Program-made: the position numbers and the translations under genes
Source of the DNA: Planctomycetota bacterium
GTDB lineage: Bacteria; Planctomycetota; UBA1135; GCA-002686595
NCBI GenBank assembly: GCA_947484275.1
Contig: CANKOY010000008.1
Location: forward strand, 1-64,000
Direction: 5' to 3'
DNA: 64,000 bases
Shown: piece after piece, positions 8,339 through 17,783 of the stretch
Layout: every line of letters begins with the position of its first letter
Position numbering within the stretch: position 1 is the stretch's first letter
Notes under the pieces: generated by a model
Told to the model about the DNA's origin: nothing
The model's database searches: none
The model's input: the letters and a program-made list of their open reading frames with translations, nothing else

Positions 8339-9169
8339 ATGGCCCTGAAATTCTACAAGCCGACATCTCCTGGTCGCCGTCACGGGACGGTCCACGACTA
8401 TCTGGAGATCACTGAGTCGACTCCCGAGAAGTCGCTCCTGCGTCCTCTCCCTCGCACGGGCGGTCGCAACAACAACGGTCACATCACTTCGCGTCGCCGT
8501 GGCGGTGGCAACAAGCGCATGTACCGCGTGATCGACTTCAAGCGCGACAAGGACGGCATCGCCGCCAAGGTGGCCACGGTCGAGTACGACCCCAACCGCA
8601 GCGCGCACATCGCCCTCTTGCACTACGCCGACGGCGAGAAGCGCTACATGATCGCGCCTCAGGGCCTGAAAGTCGGGCAAACCGTGATGTCCGGCCCCGG
8701 GTCCGAACCGGTGGACGGCAACTCGATGTCCCTGGCCGAGATCCCGATCGGGCTTCAGATTCACAACATCGAACTGCACCCCAAGCGCGGCGGCCAACTG
8801 GTTCGCACCGCGGGCAACACGGCGCAGCTCACCGCGCGCGAAGGCAACTACGCGGCGATCCTGTTGTCCTCGGGCGAGCTTCGTCTCGTGCACCTGACTT
8901 GCCGCGCGACGATTGGTCGTCTCGGCAACGTCGAGCACCAGAACCTCAAGCTGGGCAAGGCCGGTCGCTCGCGTCACCTCGGGATTCGTCCCTACGTGCG
9001 CGGCACAGCCATGAACCCTGTCGATCACCCGCACGGTGGGGGCGAGGGGCGCACGAAGGGTGGCCGTCACCCGGTGTCGCCGACTGCGGTTCCCGCGAAG
9101 GGCGGTCGCCGCCGTCGCAAGAACCACCCGACCAACAAGTTCATCATGAAGAGTCGTCACAAGCGCTAG
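8339..9169 (+). CDS. rplB: 50S ribosomal protein L2
   Basis: 276 aa, full length. The conserved [20 protein letters not shown] and the C-terminal [17 protein letters not shown] are intact; the latter holds the histidine linked to peptidyl-transferase function in E. coli (His229). L2 binds domain IV of 23S rRNA and bridges to the 30S. rpsS follows 11 bp downstream. Confidence 0.98.
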   Translation: MALKFYKPTSPGRRHGTVHDYLEITESTPEKSLLRPLPRTGGRNNNGHITSRRRGGGNKRMYRVIDFKRDKDGIAAKVATVEYDPNRSAHIALLHYADGEKRYMIAPQGLKVGQTVMSGPGSEPVDGNSMSLAEIPIGLQIHNIELHPKRGGQLVRTAGNTAQLTAREGNYAAILLSSGELRLVHLTCRATIGRLGNVEHQNLKLGKAGRSRHLGIRPYVRGTAMNPVDHPHGGGEGRTKGGRHPVSPTAVPAKGGRRRRKNHPTNKFIMKSRHKR

Positions 9170-9180
9170 GAGCCCCACAC

Positions 9181-9465
9181 ATGAGCCGCAGCGTAAAGAA
9201 GGGTCCCTACGTGGACGCGAACGTCGCCAAGCGCGTCGAGCAGATGACCAAGTCCGGCAAGAAGGACGTGATCAAGACCTGGGCGCGTTCCTGCACGGTC
9301 ACCCCCGACTTCGTCGGATTCACTTTCATGGTGCACAACGGTCGCACGCACCTGCGCGTGCACATCACCGAGGACATGGTCGGCCACAAGCTTGGCGAGT
9401 TCGCGCCCACGCGCATTTTCCGCGGCCACACCAACAAGAAGGAAGCCGTCAAGGCTCCCGCCTAG
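9181..9465 (+). CDS. rpsS: 30S ribosomal protein S19
   Basis: 94 aa from ATG 9181, preceded by TAGGAG 10 bp upstream. It begins [12 protein letters not shown] and contains [18 protein letters not shown] and [15 protein letters not shown], all diagnostic for S19. S19 lies in the 30S head near S13. An in-frame extension back to 8899 overlaps rplB and is rejected. rplV starts 16 bp downstream. Confidence 0.97.
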   Translation: MSRSVKKGPYVDANVAKRVEQMTKSGKKDVIKTWARSCTVTPDFVGFTFMVHNGRTHLRVHITEDMVGHKLGEFAPTRIFRGHTNKKEAVKAPA

Positions 9466-9481
9466 GCCACAGGTCTGACCC

Positions 9482-9955
9482 ATGAGCGAAACCATCCAAT
9501 ACGCAGCGCGCCATCGCTACGCGCGCACCACCGCCCGCAAAGCGCGTTTGGTCGCGGACCTGATCCGCGGCCGGACCGTCAACAGCGCGCTCGAGATCCT
9601 GCAGTTCTCGCCCAAGCGCGCTTCGACCTACTACGCGCAACTCGTGCGCTCGGCCATGGCCAACGCATCCCAAGACGAGGCCGTCAACGTCAACCGCCTC
9701 GTCATCAGCGAGTGCAAGGCTGACGACGGTCCCCTTGTCCAGGGTCGCCTGCGCTTTCGCCCGGGTCCCCAGGGGCGTTCGATGCCGATTCGCAAGCGCA
9801 CAGCGCACCTGACGGTCGGCGTCAGCGAACAGGAGCAAGCGGCTGAGAAGCAGAAGCCTGCCAAGAAAAAACGCGCCGCCGCACCCGCTGGCGACGCAGC
9901 CGCGAAACCCGCCAAGTCCGCCAAGAAAAAAACCGGCACGGCCAAGGCCAGCTAG
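9482..9955 (+). CDS. rplV: 50S ribosomal protein L22 with Lys/Ala-rich C-terminal tail
   Basis: 157 aa against about 110 in E. coli. The L22 core is clear: RYARTTARKARLVADLIRGR, SPKRASTYYAQLVRSAMANA and the tunnel beta-hairpin around RFRPGPQGRSMPIRKRTAHL. The extra ~45 residues are a low-complexity tail (QKPAKKKRAAAPAGDAAAKP and on). Similar tails occur on S17, L24 and L5 in this cluster. rpsC starts 24 bp downstream. Confidence 0.95.
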   Translation: MSETIQYAARHRYARTTARKARLVADLIRGRTVNSALEILQFSPKRASTYYAQLVRSAMANASQDEAVNVNRLVISECKADDGPLVQGRLRFRPGPQGRSMPIRKRTAHLTVGVSEQEQAAEKQKPAKKKRAAAPAGDAAAKPAKSAKKKTGTAKAS

Positions 9956-9979
9956 CACCACGGAGCCAACGAAGAACCA

Positions 9980-10720
9980 ATGGGTCAAAAAGTCCATCCG
10001 ACCGGCTTCCGCCTGGCCACTGTCGAGCCCCACCGCTCGCGCTGGTACGCGAACAAGAAGGATTACAAGAAGCTCCTGCTGCAGGACTTCAAGGTGCGTC
10101 AGCACATCGGCAAGGAGTACAAGGCCGCCGGCATCCCGCGCATTGAGATCGAGCGCACCGGCGAGGCCGTCAACGTGATCGTTCACACCTCGCGTCCCGG
10201 CGTGCTCGTCGGTCGCAAGGGCGTGCGCGTTGACGAACTCAAGACCGAGCTGCAGAAGATCACCGGCCAGACCTGCCACATGACCGTGCGCGAGATCAAG
10301 CGCCCGGAGTTGGAGTCGGCCCTGGTTGCGGAGATGATCGCCGAAGCGCTCGAGAAGCGCATGGCGTTCCGTCGCGCGATCAAGAAGGCGATTCAGACCA
10401 CGATTCAGGCTGGCGCCAAGGGCATCAAAGTCGAAGTCAACGGCCGCCTCGGCGGAGCAGAGATGGCTCGCGAGGCCAAGGAACGTGAGGGCCGCGTGCC
10501 GCTCTCGACCTTGCGCGCGCACATCGACTACGGCACTGCCGAAGCCAAAACCACGTGGGGCATCATCGGCGTCAAGGTCTGGATCTACAAAGGCGACCTC
10601 GAGCCGGGGCAGAAGATCGACTTCCGCCAGGCCCAGCAGGGCGCGCCGCCGCGCAACGAGCGTCCGCGCGGCCCGCGCCGTTCCTCATCCCCGCGTCCCG
10701 CCGCCCCGTCGGCGAGCTGA
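9980..10720 (+). CDS. rpsC: 30S ribosomal protein S3
   Basis: 246 aa, slightly longer than E. coli (233). It begins [16 protein letters not shown]; the KH domain carries [17 protein letters not shown]. The C-terminal domain includes [20 protein letters not shown] and [12 protein letters not shown]. The last ~25 residues are a Pro/Arg/Ser-rich tail. S3 forms part of the mRNA entry channel. rplP follows after 24 bp. Confidence 0.97.
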   Translation: MGQKVHPTGFRLATVEPHRSRWYANKKDYKKLLLQDFKVRQHIGKEYKAAGIPRIEIERTGEAVNVIVHTSRPGVLVGRKGVRVDELKTELQKITGQTCHMTVREIKRPELESALVAEMIAEALEKRMAFRRAIKKAIQTTIQAGAKGIKVEVNGRLGGAEMAREAKEREGRVPLSTLRAHIDYGTAEAKTTWGIIGVKVWIYKGDLEPGQKIDFRQAQQGAPPRNERPRGPRRSSSPRPAAPSAS

Positions 10721-10744
10721 ACCCCAAGATCAGGAACCGATTCC

Positions 10745-11164
10745 ATGGCGATGCAACCCAAGCGCTCCAAGTTCCGGAAGGTCCACCGCGGCAAAATCCG
10801 CGGTCGGGCGACCCGGGCCAACAAGGTGTCCTTCGGCGACTTCGGTCTCCAGTCGCTCGACGCGGCTTGGATTTCCGGGCGTCAGATCGAAGCCGGCCGC
10901 GTTGCGATCAACCGCGCCCTCGACGGTCAGGGCAAGGTCTGGATCCGGATCTTCCCGCACAAGCCCGTCTCCGGCAAACCTGCCGAGACGCGCATGGGCA
11001 AGGGCAAAGGCGAGGTTGAGTTCTGGGCCGCGGTGGTCAAGCCGGGTTCCGTGCTCTTCGAAGTCGGTGGCGTCCCGGAGGACAAAGCCAAGCTCGCCTT
11101 CAAGCGCGCAGCTCACAAGATGCCCATCAAAGTCAAGTTGATCCGTCGACTCTCGATTACCTAG
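10745..11164 (+). CDS. rplP: 50S ribosomal protein L16
   Basis: 139 aa, normal length. AMQPKRSKFRKVHRGKIRGR, DFGLQSLDAAWISGRQIEA and GKGKGEVEFWAAVVKPGSVL are family signatures. L16 positions A-site tRNA and is assembled late in 50S maturation. A 46-bp gap follows before rpmC. Confidence 0.97.
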   Translation: MAMQPKRSKFRKVHRGKIRGRATRANKVSFGDFGLQSLDAAWISGRQIEAGRVAINRALDGQGKVWIRIFPHKPVSGKPAETRMGKGKGEVEFWAAVVKPGSVLFEVGGVPEDKAKLAFKRAAHKMPIKVKLIRRLSIT

Positions 11165-11210
11165 TTCTCCAAAACGACGCGATCCATCCCCACGGCCCCA
11201 CTCTCCGGCA

Positions 11211-11423
11211 ATGAAGACAGACGAAACACGCGGCAAGACGAACTCGGAGCTCGAGTTCGACATGGCCAACATCAAGAAGGAGCTGTTCGGCTTGCGCTTC
11301 AAGTCGTCCACCGAAGCAGCGACCAATCCTTCGCGCATCCGCATGCTGCGCCGGCAGATCGCGCGCATCAACACCATCGTGCACGAACGCGCCACGAAGA
11401 TTCGCGGTCAGGAGCCGCGCTGA
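11211..11423 (+). CDS. rpmC: 50S ribosomal protein L29
   Basis: 70 aa. The pattern E-L-E-F-D-MANIKKELFGLRFK and RIRMLRRQIARINTIVHER matches the two-helix L29 fold at the tunnel exit near L23. It is one base away from the rpsQ start, so the two are tightly coupled. Confidence 0.93.
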   Translation: MKTDETRGKTNSELEFDMANIKKELFGLRFKSSTEAATNPSRIRMLRRQIARINTIVHERATKIRGQEPR

Positions 11424-11424
11424 C

Positions 11425-11805
11425 ATGAGCGAGATCCGCAATTTCCGCCGCACCCTGCAGGGGGTGGTAACGAGCACCAAGGGCTCGAAGACCATCACTG
11501 TGCTGGTGACGCGCACGTTCCAACACGCCAAGTACGGCAAGTACATGCGGCGTCAGAAGAAGTACCACGCCCACGACGAGCTGGAGGTCGCCGGCGACGG
11601 GGACATCGTCGAGATCGCCGCCACCCGACCGATCTCGAAACTCAAGTGCTGGCGCCTGGTCAAAATCCTCACCGCAGCGCCTGACCGCGGGTCGGACGTC
11701 GAGGCCATCGCCAAGGCCGCGGCTGAGGCCGCGGGTGCTGGCGCGCGCAAGCCCAAGGTCGAAGCGGCCGCCGTGGCCGGTGCTCCTAAGGCAGGTGGCG
11801 CATGA
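11425..11805 (+). CDS. rpsQ: 30S ribosomal protein S17 with C-terminal extension
   Basis: 126 aa against 84 in E. coli. The OB-fold core is clear: [33 protein letters not shown] and [20 protein letters not shown]. About 40 extra residues at the end are rich in Ala, Gly and Lys ([20 protein letters not shown]). Its stop overlaps the rplN start (ATGA). Confidence 0.94.
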   Translation: MSEIRNFRRTLQGVVTSTKGSKTITVLVTRTFQHAKYGKYMRRQKKYHAHDELEVAGDGDIVEIAATRPISKLKCWRLVKILTAAPDRGSDVEAIAKAAAEAAGAGARKPKVEAAAVAGAPKAGGA

Positions 11806-12170
11806 TCCAGATGCAGACGTTCCTGGACGTGGCCGACAACACGGGCGCGAAGCGCGTCCAGTGCATCAAGGTGCTCGGCGGCACGCACCGTCGCGTGGCC
11901 GGCCTGGGCGACGTGATCGTGCTTTCGGTCAAGAAGTCCCTGCCCGGTTCCGAGGTCAAGCCTGGAAGCGTGGTCAAGGGCGTGATCGTTCGCACGCGCA
12001 AGTCCACTCGCCGCGAAGACGGCTCCTACGTGCGCTTCGACCGCAACGCGGTCGTGCTGCTCGACGCTGAGAACAACCCGCGCGGAACGCGCATTTTCGG
12101 CGCAGTCGCGCGCGAACTGCGCGAGCGCAATTTCATGAAGATCATCTCGTTGGCCCAAGAGGTCGTCTGA
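11802..12170 (+). CDS. rplN: 50S ribosomal protein L14
   Basis: 122 aa, exactly the usual length. [20 protein letters not shown], the [10 protein letters not shown] segment and [20 protein letters not shown] identify L14. L14 lies at the subunit interface and is the binding site of the silencing factor RsfS. It overlaps rpsQ by 4 bp and is 10 bp from rplX. Confidence 0.97.
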   Translation: MIQMQTFLDVADNTGAKRVQCIKVLGGTHRRVAGLGDVIVLSVKKSLPGSEVKPGSVVKGVIVRTRKSTRREDGSYVRFDRNAVVLLDAENNPRGTRIFGAVARELRERNFMKIISLAQEVV

Positions 12171-12180
12171 AGGAGCTGCA

Positions 12181-12540
12181 GTGCAAGTCAAACGAAGCCG
12201 CCGCGCCACAGGCGCCCACATCAGGACCCAGGCCCGTAATCCGGTCGGGAGCCTGCACGTCAAGAAGGGCGATCTCGTCCTGGTCCTGTCGGGCAACGAC
12301 AAGGGCAAGACGGGTGAAATCAAGCAGGCCCTGCCGCGCGCCGGACGCGTGGTCGTCGAGGGCATCAACATGCGTTGGCGGCACAAGAAGCCGACCCAGC
12401 AGAATCCCAAGGGCGAGCGCGTTCAGCGCGAGGCGCCGATCCACGCGAGCAACGTGAGGCTCTCGGAGATCAAGGCGAAGAGCACCAAAAAGGCCCCGAA
12501 GGCAAAAGCGGCCGCGAAAGTCGCGAAGAAGAAGAGCTGA
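12181..12540 (+). CDS. rplX: 50S ribosomal protein L24
   Basis: 119 aa from a GTG start with AAGGAG 5-10 bp upstream. The KOW motif is visible as [20 protein letters not shown], followed by [21 protein letters not shown]24 is an early 50S assembly protein. The last ~20 residues are a Lys/Ala tail ([19 protein letters not shown]). rplE begins 3 bp downstream. Confidence 0.95.
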   Translation: MQVKRSRRATGAHIRTQARNPVGSLHVKKGDLVLVLSGNDKGKTGEIKQALPRAGRVVVEGINMRWRHKKPTQQNPKGERVQREAPIHASNVRLSEIKAKSTKKAPKAKAAAKVAKKKS

Positions 12541-12543
12541 GCC

Positions 12544-13179
12544 ATGGCCCCCCGTCTCAAAGAAAAATACCACAGCGAAATCAAGCCGAAGATCAAGGCG
12601 CGTTTCGGCATCGAGAACGACTACGCGATGCCGCGCCTGGTCAAGATCGTCCTGAATATGGGCGTCAACGGCGCGGTTGAGAACAAGGCTCGCGTCGAGC
12701 AGGCCGCGAAAGAGCTCGCGATGATCAGTGGGCAAGCGCCCACGATCCGCAAGGCGCGCGTGGCGATCTCGGCCTTCAAATTGCGCGAAGGCATGCCGAT
12801 CGGTTGCGCCGTCACACTGCGCCGCGATCGCATGTGGGAGTTCGCCGACCGCCTGATTTCGATCGTCCTGCCCCGAATCCGCGACTTCCGCGGCGTGAAG
12901 GACAAGCTCGACGGCCGTGGCAACTACACGCTTGGCCTCAACGAGCAGACCGTGTTCCCGGAGATCGAGCTGGACAAAATCGACTTCACCCAGGGCATGG
13001 ACATCACGTTCGTGACCACCGCCAAGAACGACGAGGAAGCGCGTTTCATGCTGAAGGAAATGGGCATGCCCTTCCAGACGGCCGGCGCGGATGAGCCGGA
13101 GAAGAAGAAGAAAAAGAAGAAGCGCTCCGCCGCCGCTGATGCGCCTGTGACCGCAGCACCCGCTGCGAAGGCCGAGTAA
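12544..13179 (+). CDS. rplE: 50S ribosomal protein L5 with lysine-rich tail
   Basis: 211 aa against 179 in E. coli. YAMPRLVKIVLNMGVNGAVE, GMPIGCAVTLRRDRMWEFAD and RDFRGVKDKLDGRGNYTLGL are family signatures. The C-terminus adds a run of seven or more lysines followed by an Ala/Pro-rich end. L5 binds 5S rRNA and P-site tRNA. rpsN follows after 12 bp. Confidence 0.96.
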   Translation: MAPRLKEKYHSEIKPKIKARFGIENDYAMPRLVKIVLNMGVNGAVENKARVEQAAKELAMISGQAPTIRKARVAISAFKLREGMPIGCAVTLRRDRMWEFADRLISIVLPRIRDFRGVKDKLDGRGNYTLGLNEQTVFPEIELDKIDFTQGMDITFVTTAKNDEEARFMLKEMGMPFQTAGADEPEKKKKKKKRSAAADAPVTAAPAAKAE

Positions 13180-13191
13180 GGAAGACCCACC

Positions 13192-13377
13192 ATGGCCAAG
13201 ACCACCTGGATTGTTAAGTGCTCCCGCCCCGCGAAGTTCAAGACGCGCGCGTATACGCGCTGCGGCATGTGCGGCCGCGCGCGCGCCGTCTACAAGAAAT
13301 TCGGCATCTGTCGCATCTGTCTGCGGAATCGCGCGCTCCTCGGCGAAATTCCCGGCATGCGCAAGGCCTCGTGGTGA
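13192..13377 (+). CDS. rpsN: 30S ribosomal protein S14, zinc-binding short form
   Basis: 61 aa: the short, zinc-containing type (often rpsZ). The four cysteines are in C-x2-C and C-x2-C ([20 protein letters not shown]). It ends [15 protein letters not shown] as expected. An AGGAAG Shine-Dalgarno precedes the ATG. A 50-bp gap separates it from rpsH. Confidence 0.97.
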   Translation: MAKTTWIVKCSRPAKFKTRAYTRCGMCGRARAVYKKFGICRICLRNRALLGEIPGMRKASW

Positions 13378-13427
13378 GAGCGCCACATCCCACCTCCAAC
13401 CAGCCAATCAACGGGAACTAGAACGCC

Positions 13428-13823
13428 ATGATGACCGACCCCGTCGCCGACCTGCTCACGTACCTTCGCAACGCGAATACCGTGGGCAAGAAGTCGATCC
13501 ATATGCCTGCCTCCAAGTTGAAGGTCGCCGTGCTGCAGATCCTTCAGGAAGAGGGCTTCATTCAATCTTTCAGTGTTGAGCCGGGGACGCCCCGCAGTCA
13601 GCTGAAAGTCGAACTGCGCTTCGGACCGGACGGCGAGAGCGTGATGCGCTCGATCGACCGCGTGTCGAAGCCTGGACGGCGCGTGTACGCCAAGGCGGGG
13701 AACATTCCGCCGGTGTTGCGCGGCCTGGGAATCTACGTGCTCTCCACGCCGCGCGGAGTCGTTTCCGATCGCACGGCGCGCAAGATCAACGCGGGGGGCG
13801 AAATCCTCTGCAAGGTGTGCTGA
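13428..13823 (+). CDS. rpsH: 30S ribosomal protein S8
   Basis: 131 aa. The start MMTDPVADLLTYLRNANTVG, the central SKPGRRVYAKAGNIPPVLRG and the C-terminal GIYVLSTPRGVVSDRTARK and GGEILCKVC are all canonical. S8 organises the 16S central domain and represses the spc operon in E. coli. rplF starts 3 bp downstream. Confidence 0.97.
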   Translation: MMTDPVADLLTYLRNANTVGKKSIHMPASKLKVAVLQILQEEGFIQSFSVEPGTPRSQLKVELRFGPDGESVMRSIDRVSKPGRRVYAKAGNIPPVLRGLGIYVLSTPRGVVSDRTARKINAGGEILCKVC

Positions 13824-13826
13824 TCC

Positions 13827-14369
13827 ATGTCACGCATTGGAAAACTACCGGTCGCCATCCCCAAGGGTGTCGCCGTCGAGAAGGGCGCCTCGCGCCAAGT
13901 CAAGGTCAAGGGCCCCAAGGGTGAGCTCTCGATCGCACTGCGCCCCGAGGTCGAGATTTCGGTGGACGGCGCTGTCGTCACCGTGTCGCGCGCCGGAGAC
14001 ACGCGCAACGCGCGTGCCTACCACGGCATGACTCGTGCGCTGCTGAGCAACATGATGATCGGCGTCACGGTCGGCTATCAGAAGACGCTCGAGATCGTCG
14101 GCGTCGGTTGGAACGCCGCCGTTGGCAGCGGGAAGGTCACGCTGAACGTCGGCTTCTGCAAGCCGGTGATCATCGACCTGCCCTCCTCCGTCAACGTAGC
14201 CGCGCCGAACCCCACGACCCTGAACATCTGGGGAGCTGACAAACAACTCGTCGGACAGGTCGCGGCCAAGATCCGTTCGTCGCGTCCGCCCGAGCCCTAC
14301 AAGGGCAAGGGTGTGCGCTACAAGGGCGAATACGTCCGTCTGAAGGCCGGCAAGAGCTTCGGTAGCTAG
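13827..14369 (+). CDS. rplF: 50S ribosomal protein L6
   Basis: 180 aa, normal length. [38 protein letters not shown] and the C-terminal [20 protein letters not shown] are diagnostic. L6 lies near the GTPase-associated region. rplR follows 5 bp downstream. Confidence 0.97.
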   Translation: MSRIGKLPVAIPKGVAVEKGASRQVKVKGPKGELSIALRPEVEISVDGAVVTVSRAGDTRNARAYHGMTRALLSNMMIGVTVGYQKTLEIVGVGWNAAVGSGKVTLNVGFCKPVIIDLPSSVNVAAPNPTTLNIWGADKQLVGQVAAKIRSSRPPEPYKGKGVRYKGEYVRLKAGKSFGS

Positions 14370-14374
14370 TCCCC

Positions 14375-14743
14375 ATGAACGCACAACAACTCAAAGCGGT
14401 TCGCCTTCGGCGACGCACCCTTTCGACGCGCTCGCACTTGCGCAAGAACTCGAGCCTGCCGCGTCTGTCGGTGTTCCGCTCGACCAAGCACATTTCGGCG
14501 CAGGTGATCGACGACTCGACGGGTCGCACGCTGTGCGCCGTGACCACCACGGCCAAGTCGCTCGCGGGCGACTTGACCGGAAAATCCAAATCCCAGCGCG
14601 CGGCGTTCCTCGGAGCCGAGATCGCCAAGCGCGCCAAAGCCGCCGGCATCGAAGCCGTGGTTTTCGATCGCGGCCCGTGCCGTTACCACGGACGCGTCAA
14701 AGCCCTCGCGGAAGCGGCTCGCGAAGCCGGCCTGAAGTTCTAG
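14375..14743 (+). CDS. rplR: 50S ribosomal protein L18
   Basis: 122 aa. [20 protein letters not shown] with [20 protein letters not shown], and the C-terminal [20 protein letters not shown], match L18, which binds 5S rRNA with L5. A 25-bp gap leads to rpsE. Confidence 0.96.
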   Translation: MNAQQLKAVRLRRRTLSTRSHLRKNSSLPRLSVFRSTKHISAQVIDDSTGRTLCAVTTTAKSLAGDLTGKSKSQRAAFLGAEIAKRAKAAGIEAVVFDRGPCRYHGRVKALAEAAREAGLKF

Positions 14744-14768
14744 CAACCAACGAGACCTCGAGAATCAC

Positions 14769-15281
14769 ATGACTGATCAAGTTCGCTACCTCGACGCTGC
14801 CGAAGTGGAGCAGCTCTCGACCCTCAGCGAGGTGCTCGTGCGCATCAATCGCTGCGCCGTCGTCGTGAAGGGTGGGCGTCGCTTCTCGTTCTCTGCGCTG
14901 TCCGTCAGCGGAAATCGCGAGGGCGTCGTCGGCCTGGGCTACGGCAAGGGCCGCCAGGTTCCCGGCGCGATCGAGAAGGCCGCGCGCGACTCGCGCAAGC
15001 ATCTGATGCGCGTGCCTGTCAACGAAGCGGGGTCGATCCCGCACGAAGTCGAAGCCGCATTTGGCGCCTCGCGCGTGCGTCTGGTCCCGGCTGCGCCCGG
15101 CACGGGGATCATCGCGGGCGCCGCGGTGCGCGCCGTGTGCGAGATGGCAGGCATCAAAAACATCCTGACCAAGAACTACGGATCCACCAACCAAGTCAAC
15201 GTGGTCAAGGCCGCGCTGCTCGCCTTGGCGCAATTGCGCACGGCCCAGCAGGTTGCCGAACTTCGCGGAGTGGAGCTCTAA
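14769..15281 (+). CDS. rpsE: 30S ribosomal protein S5
   Basis: 170 aa. VLVRINRCAVVVKGGRRFSF and VVGLGYGKGRQVPGAIEKAA form the dsRNA-binding domain; GTGIIAGAAVRAVCEMAGIK and LTKNYGSTNQVNVVKAALLA form the C-terminal domain. S5 acts in decoding fidelity and mRNA unwinding. The next gene, rplO, starts after only 3 bp, so rpmD (L30), which normally intervenes, is absent here. Confidence 0.97.
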   Translation: MTDQVRYLDAAEVEQLSTLSEVLVRINRCAVVVKGGRRFSFSALSVSGNREGVVGLGYGKGRQVPGAIEKAARDSRKHLMRVPVNEAGSIPHEVEAAFGASRVRLVPAAPGTGIIAGAAVRAVCEMAGIKNILTKNYGSTNQVNVVKAALLALAQLRTAQQVAELRGVEL

Positions 15282-15284
15282 GCC

Positions 15285-15779
15285 ATGGATCTGAAGACGA
15301 TCAACAGCAAAGGCGGCTTGTTTCCTACGCGCAGGCGCGTGGGTCGCGGCGTCGGCTCGGGCCTGGGCAAGACCTCGGGTCGCGGCCACAAGGGCTGGGG
15401 CCAGCGCTCGGGTGCTCCCCGTCGCGCGGGTTACGAGGGCGGGCAGATGCCGATCTACCGCCGCGTGCCCAAGCGCGGATTCACCAACGCGTCGTTCTCG
15501 ACCGAGTACACCGTGATCAACGTCGACAGCTTCGATGTGTTCGCCGATGGCGACACGGTCGATCTGGGCGCGGTGATCACCAAGGGCCTGGTCAGCATGA
15601 ACACGCCCCTGTTCAAGGTGCTCGGAAACGGCGAGCTGACCAAGAAACTGGTCGTTCGCGCCCAGAAATTCACCGCCAGCGCGCGCCGCAAGATCGAAGC
15701 TGCGGGCGGGAAGGTGGTCGAACTCGACAAGCGCGGTCGTGAGATCGTCGCCGGCGCAGCGGACGGCAGCGGAGCCTGA
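15285..15779 (+). CDS. rplO: 50S ribosomal protein L15
   Basis: 164 aa. The glycine/arginine-rich N-terminal arm (RRRVGRGVGSGLGKTSGRGH, KGWGQRSGAPRRAGYEGGQM) and PIYRRVPKRGFTN are canonical L15. The C-terminal globular part contains LFKVLGNGELTKKLVVRAQK. It sits between rpsE and secY with gaps of 3 and 5 bp. Confidence 0.97.
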   Translation: MDLKTINSKGGLFPTRRRVGRGVGSGLGKTSGRGHKGWGQRSGAPRRAGYEGGQMPIYRRVPKRGFTNASFSTEYTVINVDSFDVFADGDTVDLGAVITKGLVSMNTPLFKVLGNGELTKKLVVRAQKFTASARRKIEAAGGKVVELDKRGREIVAGAADGSGA

Positions 15780-15784
15780 CACAC

Positions 15785-17098
15785 GTGTCCGACCACAAGG
15801 CACTCCAGCTGTTCAAGATCCCTGAGACCAGGAGGAAGATCCTCTTTACTCTCACGATCCTGCTTCTGTACCGCCTCGGATTCCAAATCCCGCTGCCCGG
15901 GATGAATCCGGAGTTTCTGAGCCAGGCCGCGAGCGGCATGGCCGGACAAGTGTTCGGATTGATGAACGCGTTCTCGGGCGGCGCGATCGGCCAGACGGCA
16001 ATTTTTGCCTTGGGCATCATGCCCTACATCTCGGCCTCGATCATTTTCTCGATGCTGGCGAAGGTCTCGCCGCGCATCGAGGCCGTCGCCAAGGAAGGCG
16101 CCACGGGGCAGAAGAAGATCAACCAGTGGACGCGCTTGGCGACCCTGCCGATCGCCGTGGTGCAGGCCGTGTTCATCTACACCGGCGTGTTCCGCCTGCA
16201 GCCGGAGATGGTCGCGGAGAACATGCGGCCGGCCGGACTCGGCCTGTTCGTCCTGGTCGTGCTCTCGCTGTCCGCCGGCGCGATGATTGTCATGTGGCTC
16301 GGCGAACTGATCACCGAGTACGGCATCGGCAACGGCGCGTCGCTGATCATCATGTCCGGCATTATCGCCGAACTGCCCGCCAGCCTGCTGCAGATGTCCA
16401 ACTCCCAGGACTTCTACAACGTGCTCGTCTTCTGGATCATCTCCTGGATCCTGACGGTGGTGGTGATCGTCTACATCACCAAGGGCGCACGGCGCATTCC
16501 GATCCAGTACGCGCGGCTCACTCGCGGACGTCGCGTCTACGGCGGCCAGAAGCACTTCCTGCCGCTCAAGATCAACATGGCCGGCGTCATGCCGATCATT
16601 TTCGCCTCGATCCTGTTCGTGATCCCGGGCGTGCTCAGCCAAGCCTTCGAGTGGGACTGGCTGAGTCAGATCTTCAATGATCCCCAGGGCTTCGTACACG
16701 TCTCGATGTACATCGGCCTGATCTTCGGCTTCTGCTTCTTCTGGAACCGTCTGATGTTCCAACCCGAGGACATCGCCAACAACCTGCGCGAGCACGGGTC
16801 CTTCGTGCCCGGCATCCGGCCCGGCAAGAGTACGGCCGAGTTCCTGTCGCAGGTGTTGACGCGCATCACGCTAGCCGGGGCGGCTTTCCTGGCGGTCATC
16901 GCCGTGCTGCCCAATCTGATCACCACCGGCCAAGGACTTAGCGGCCGGATGGCGTACTTCCTCGGCGGCACCTCGGTGCTGATCGTGGTCGGCGTGGCCA
17001 TGGACCTGGTGGACAAGCTCAATGCGCAGCTCGTGATGCGCAACTACGAGGGCTTCATGAAGTCCTCTGGCGCCGGTTGGGCGCGCAAGGAGCAGTGA
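15785..17098 (+). CDS. secY: Protein translocase channel subunit SecY
   Basis: 437 aa from a GTG start 5 bp after rplO. Ten hydrophobic segments are evident, beginning with ILFTLTILLLYRLGFQIPLP; the plug/TM2a region follows. GARRIPIQYARLTRGRRVYG is the conserved cytosolic loop 4 (C4), and the C-terminal cytosolic tail is short. SecY forms the inner-membrane channel with SecE and SecG for secretory and membrane proteins, including the many lipoproteins of this window. adk begins 5 bp after the stop. Confidence 0.97.
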   Translation: MSDHKALQLFKIPETRRKILFTLTILLLYRLGFQIPLPGMNPEFLSQAASGMAGQVFGLMNAFSGGAIGQTAIFALGIMPYISASIIFSMLAKVSPRIEAVAKEGATGQKKINQWTRLATLPIAVVQAVFIYTGVFRLQPEMVAENMRPAGLGLFVLVVLSLSAGAMIVMWLGELITEYGIGNGASLIIMSGIIAELPASLLQMSNSQDFYNVLVFWIISWILTVVVIVYITKGARRIPIQYARLTRGRRVYGGQKHFLPLKINMAGVMPIIFASILFVIPGVLSQAFEWDWLSQIFNDPQGFVHVSMYIGLIFGFCFFWNRLMFQPEDIANNLREHGSFVPGIRPGKSTAEFLSQVLTRITLAGAAFLAVIAVLPNLITTGQGLSGRMAYFLGGTSVLIVVGVAMDLVDKLNAQLVMRNYEGFMKSSGAGWARKEQ

Positions 17099-17103
17099 AG
17101 GAC

Positions 17104-17769
17104 ATGGGCTGCGTCGTGATCCTGCTTGGGCCCCCGGGGGCCGGCAAAGGAACCCAGGCTTCGCGCCTGGGCAAGGATCTCGCGTTGGCTCACATCTCGA
17201 CCGGAGACCTGTTCCGCGACAACCTGGCGCGCAACACTGAGCTCGGCAAGCGCGCGAAGAGTTTCATGGACAGTGGAGCGCTCGTGCCCGACGCGCTCGT
17301 GCTCGACATGCTCTTTGACCGCGTCGCCCGACCGGATTGCGAAAAGGGCTATCTGCTCGATGGCTTCCCGCGCACCTTGCCCCAGGCCGAAGCCTTCGAG
17401 AAGGCGCTGCCCCGGGGCACCACGGTGCGCGCGCTGAACTTGCGCGTTTCCGACGATGTATTGCTTGAGCGCCTGAGCGGCCGGCGCACTTGCGACGCCT
17501 GCGGCAACATCCAGCACATGCTCTTCTCGCGCCCGAAGCAAGCAGGCGTGTGCGACAAGTGCTCGGGCAAGCTCGTGCAACGCGCCGACGACTCAGCCGA
17601 AGTCGTTCAAAAGCGCCTGAAGGTCTACCGCGAGCAAACTCAGCCGCTCGAGGCCTTCTACGCTGCGCGCAAGAATTTGACCCACGTGGACGGAAGCGTT
17701 GGCTCCGACGAAGTGTTCGCGGTGCTGCGCAAGTCAGTCCAGGGTCCCGTCATGGAGGGCTGCCGCTAG
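17104..17769 (+). CDS. adk: Adenylate kinase with zinc-binding LID
   Basis: 221 aa from ATG 17104; an upstream GTG at 17077 lies inside secY and is rejected. The P-loop is GPPGAGKGT (9-17), and DGFPR (86-90) is intact. The LID domain holds four cysteines, C130-x2-C133 and C150-x2-C153 (CDACGNI, VCDKCSG), the zinc-binding form common in Gram-positives and several other phyla. It catalyses ATP + AMP to 2 ADP. The usual neighbour map (methionine aminopeptidase) is missing between adk and infA. Confidence 0.95.
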   Translation: MGCVVILLGPPGAGKGTQASRLGKDLALAHISTGDLFRDNLARNTELGKRAKSFMDSGALVPDALVLDMLFDRVARPDCEKGYLLDGFPRTLPQAEAFEKALPRGTTVRALNLRVSDDVLLERLSGRRTCDACGNIQHMLFSRPKQAGVCDKCSGKLVQRADDSAEVVQKRLKVYREQTQPLEAFYAARKNLTHVDGSVGSDEVFAVLRKSVQGPVMEGCR

Positions 17770-17783
17770 GCGCCTCGAACCCC

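Noticed and set aside
15282-15284. Possible rpmD (L30) between rpsE and rplO
   Set aside because: The gap is 3 bp and no L30-like peptide is present in overlapping frames.
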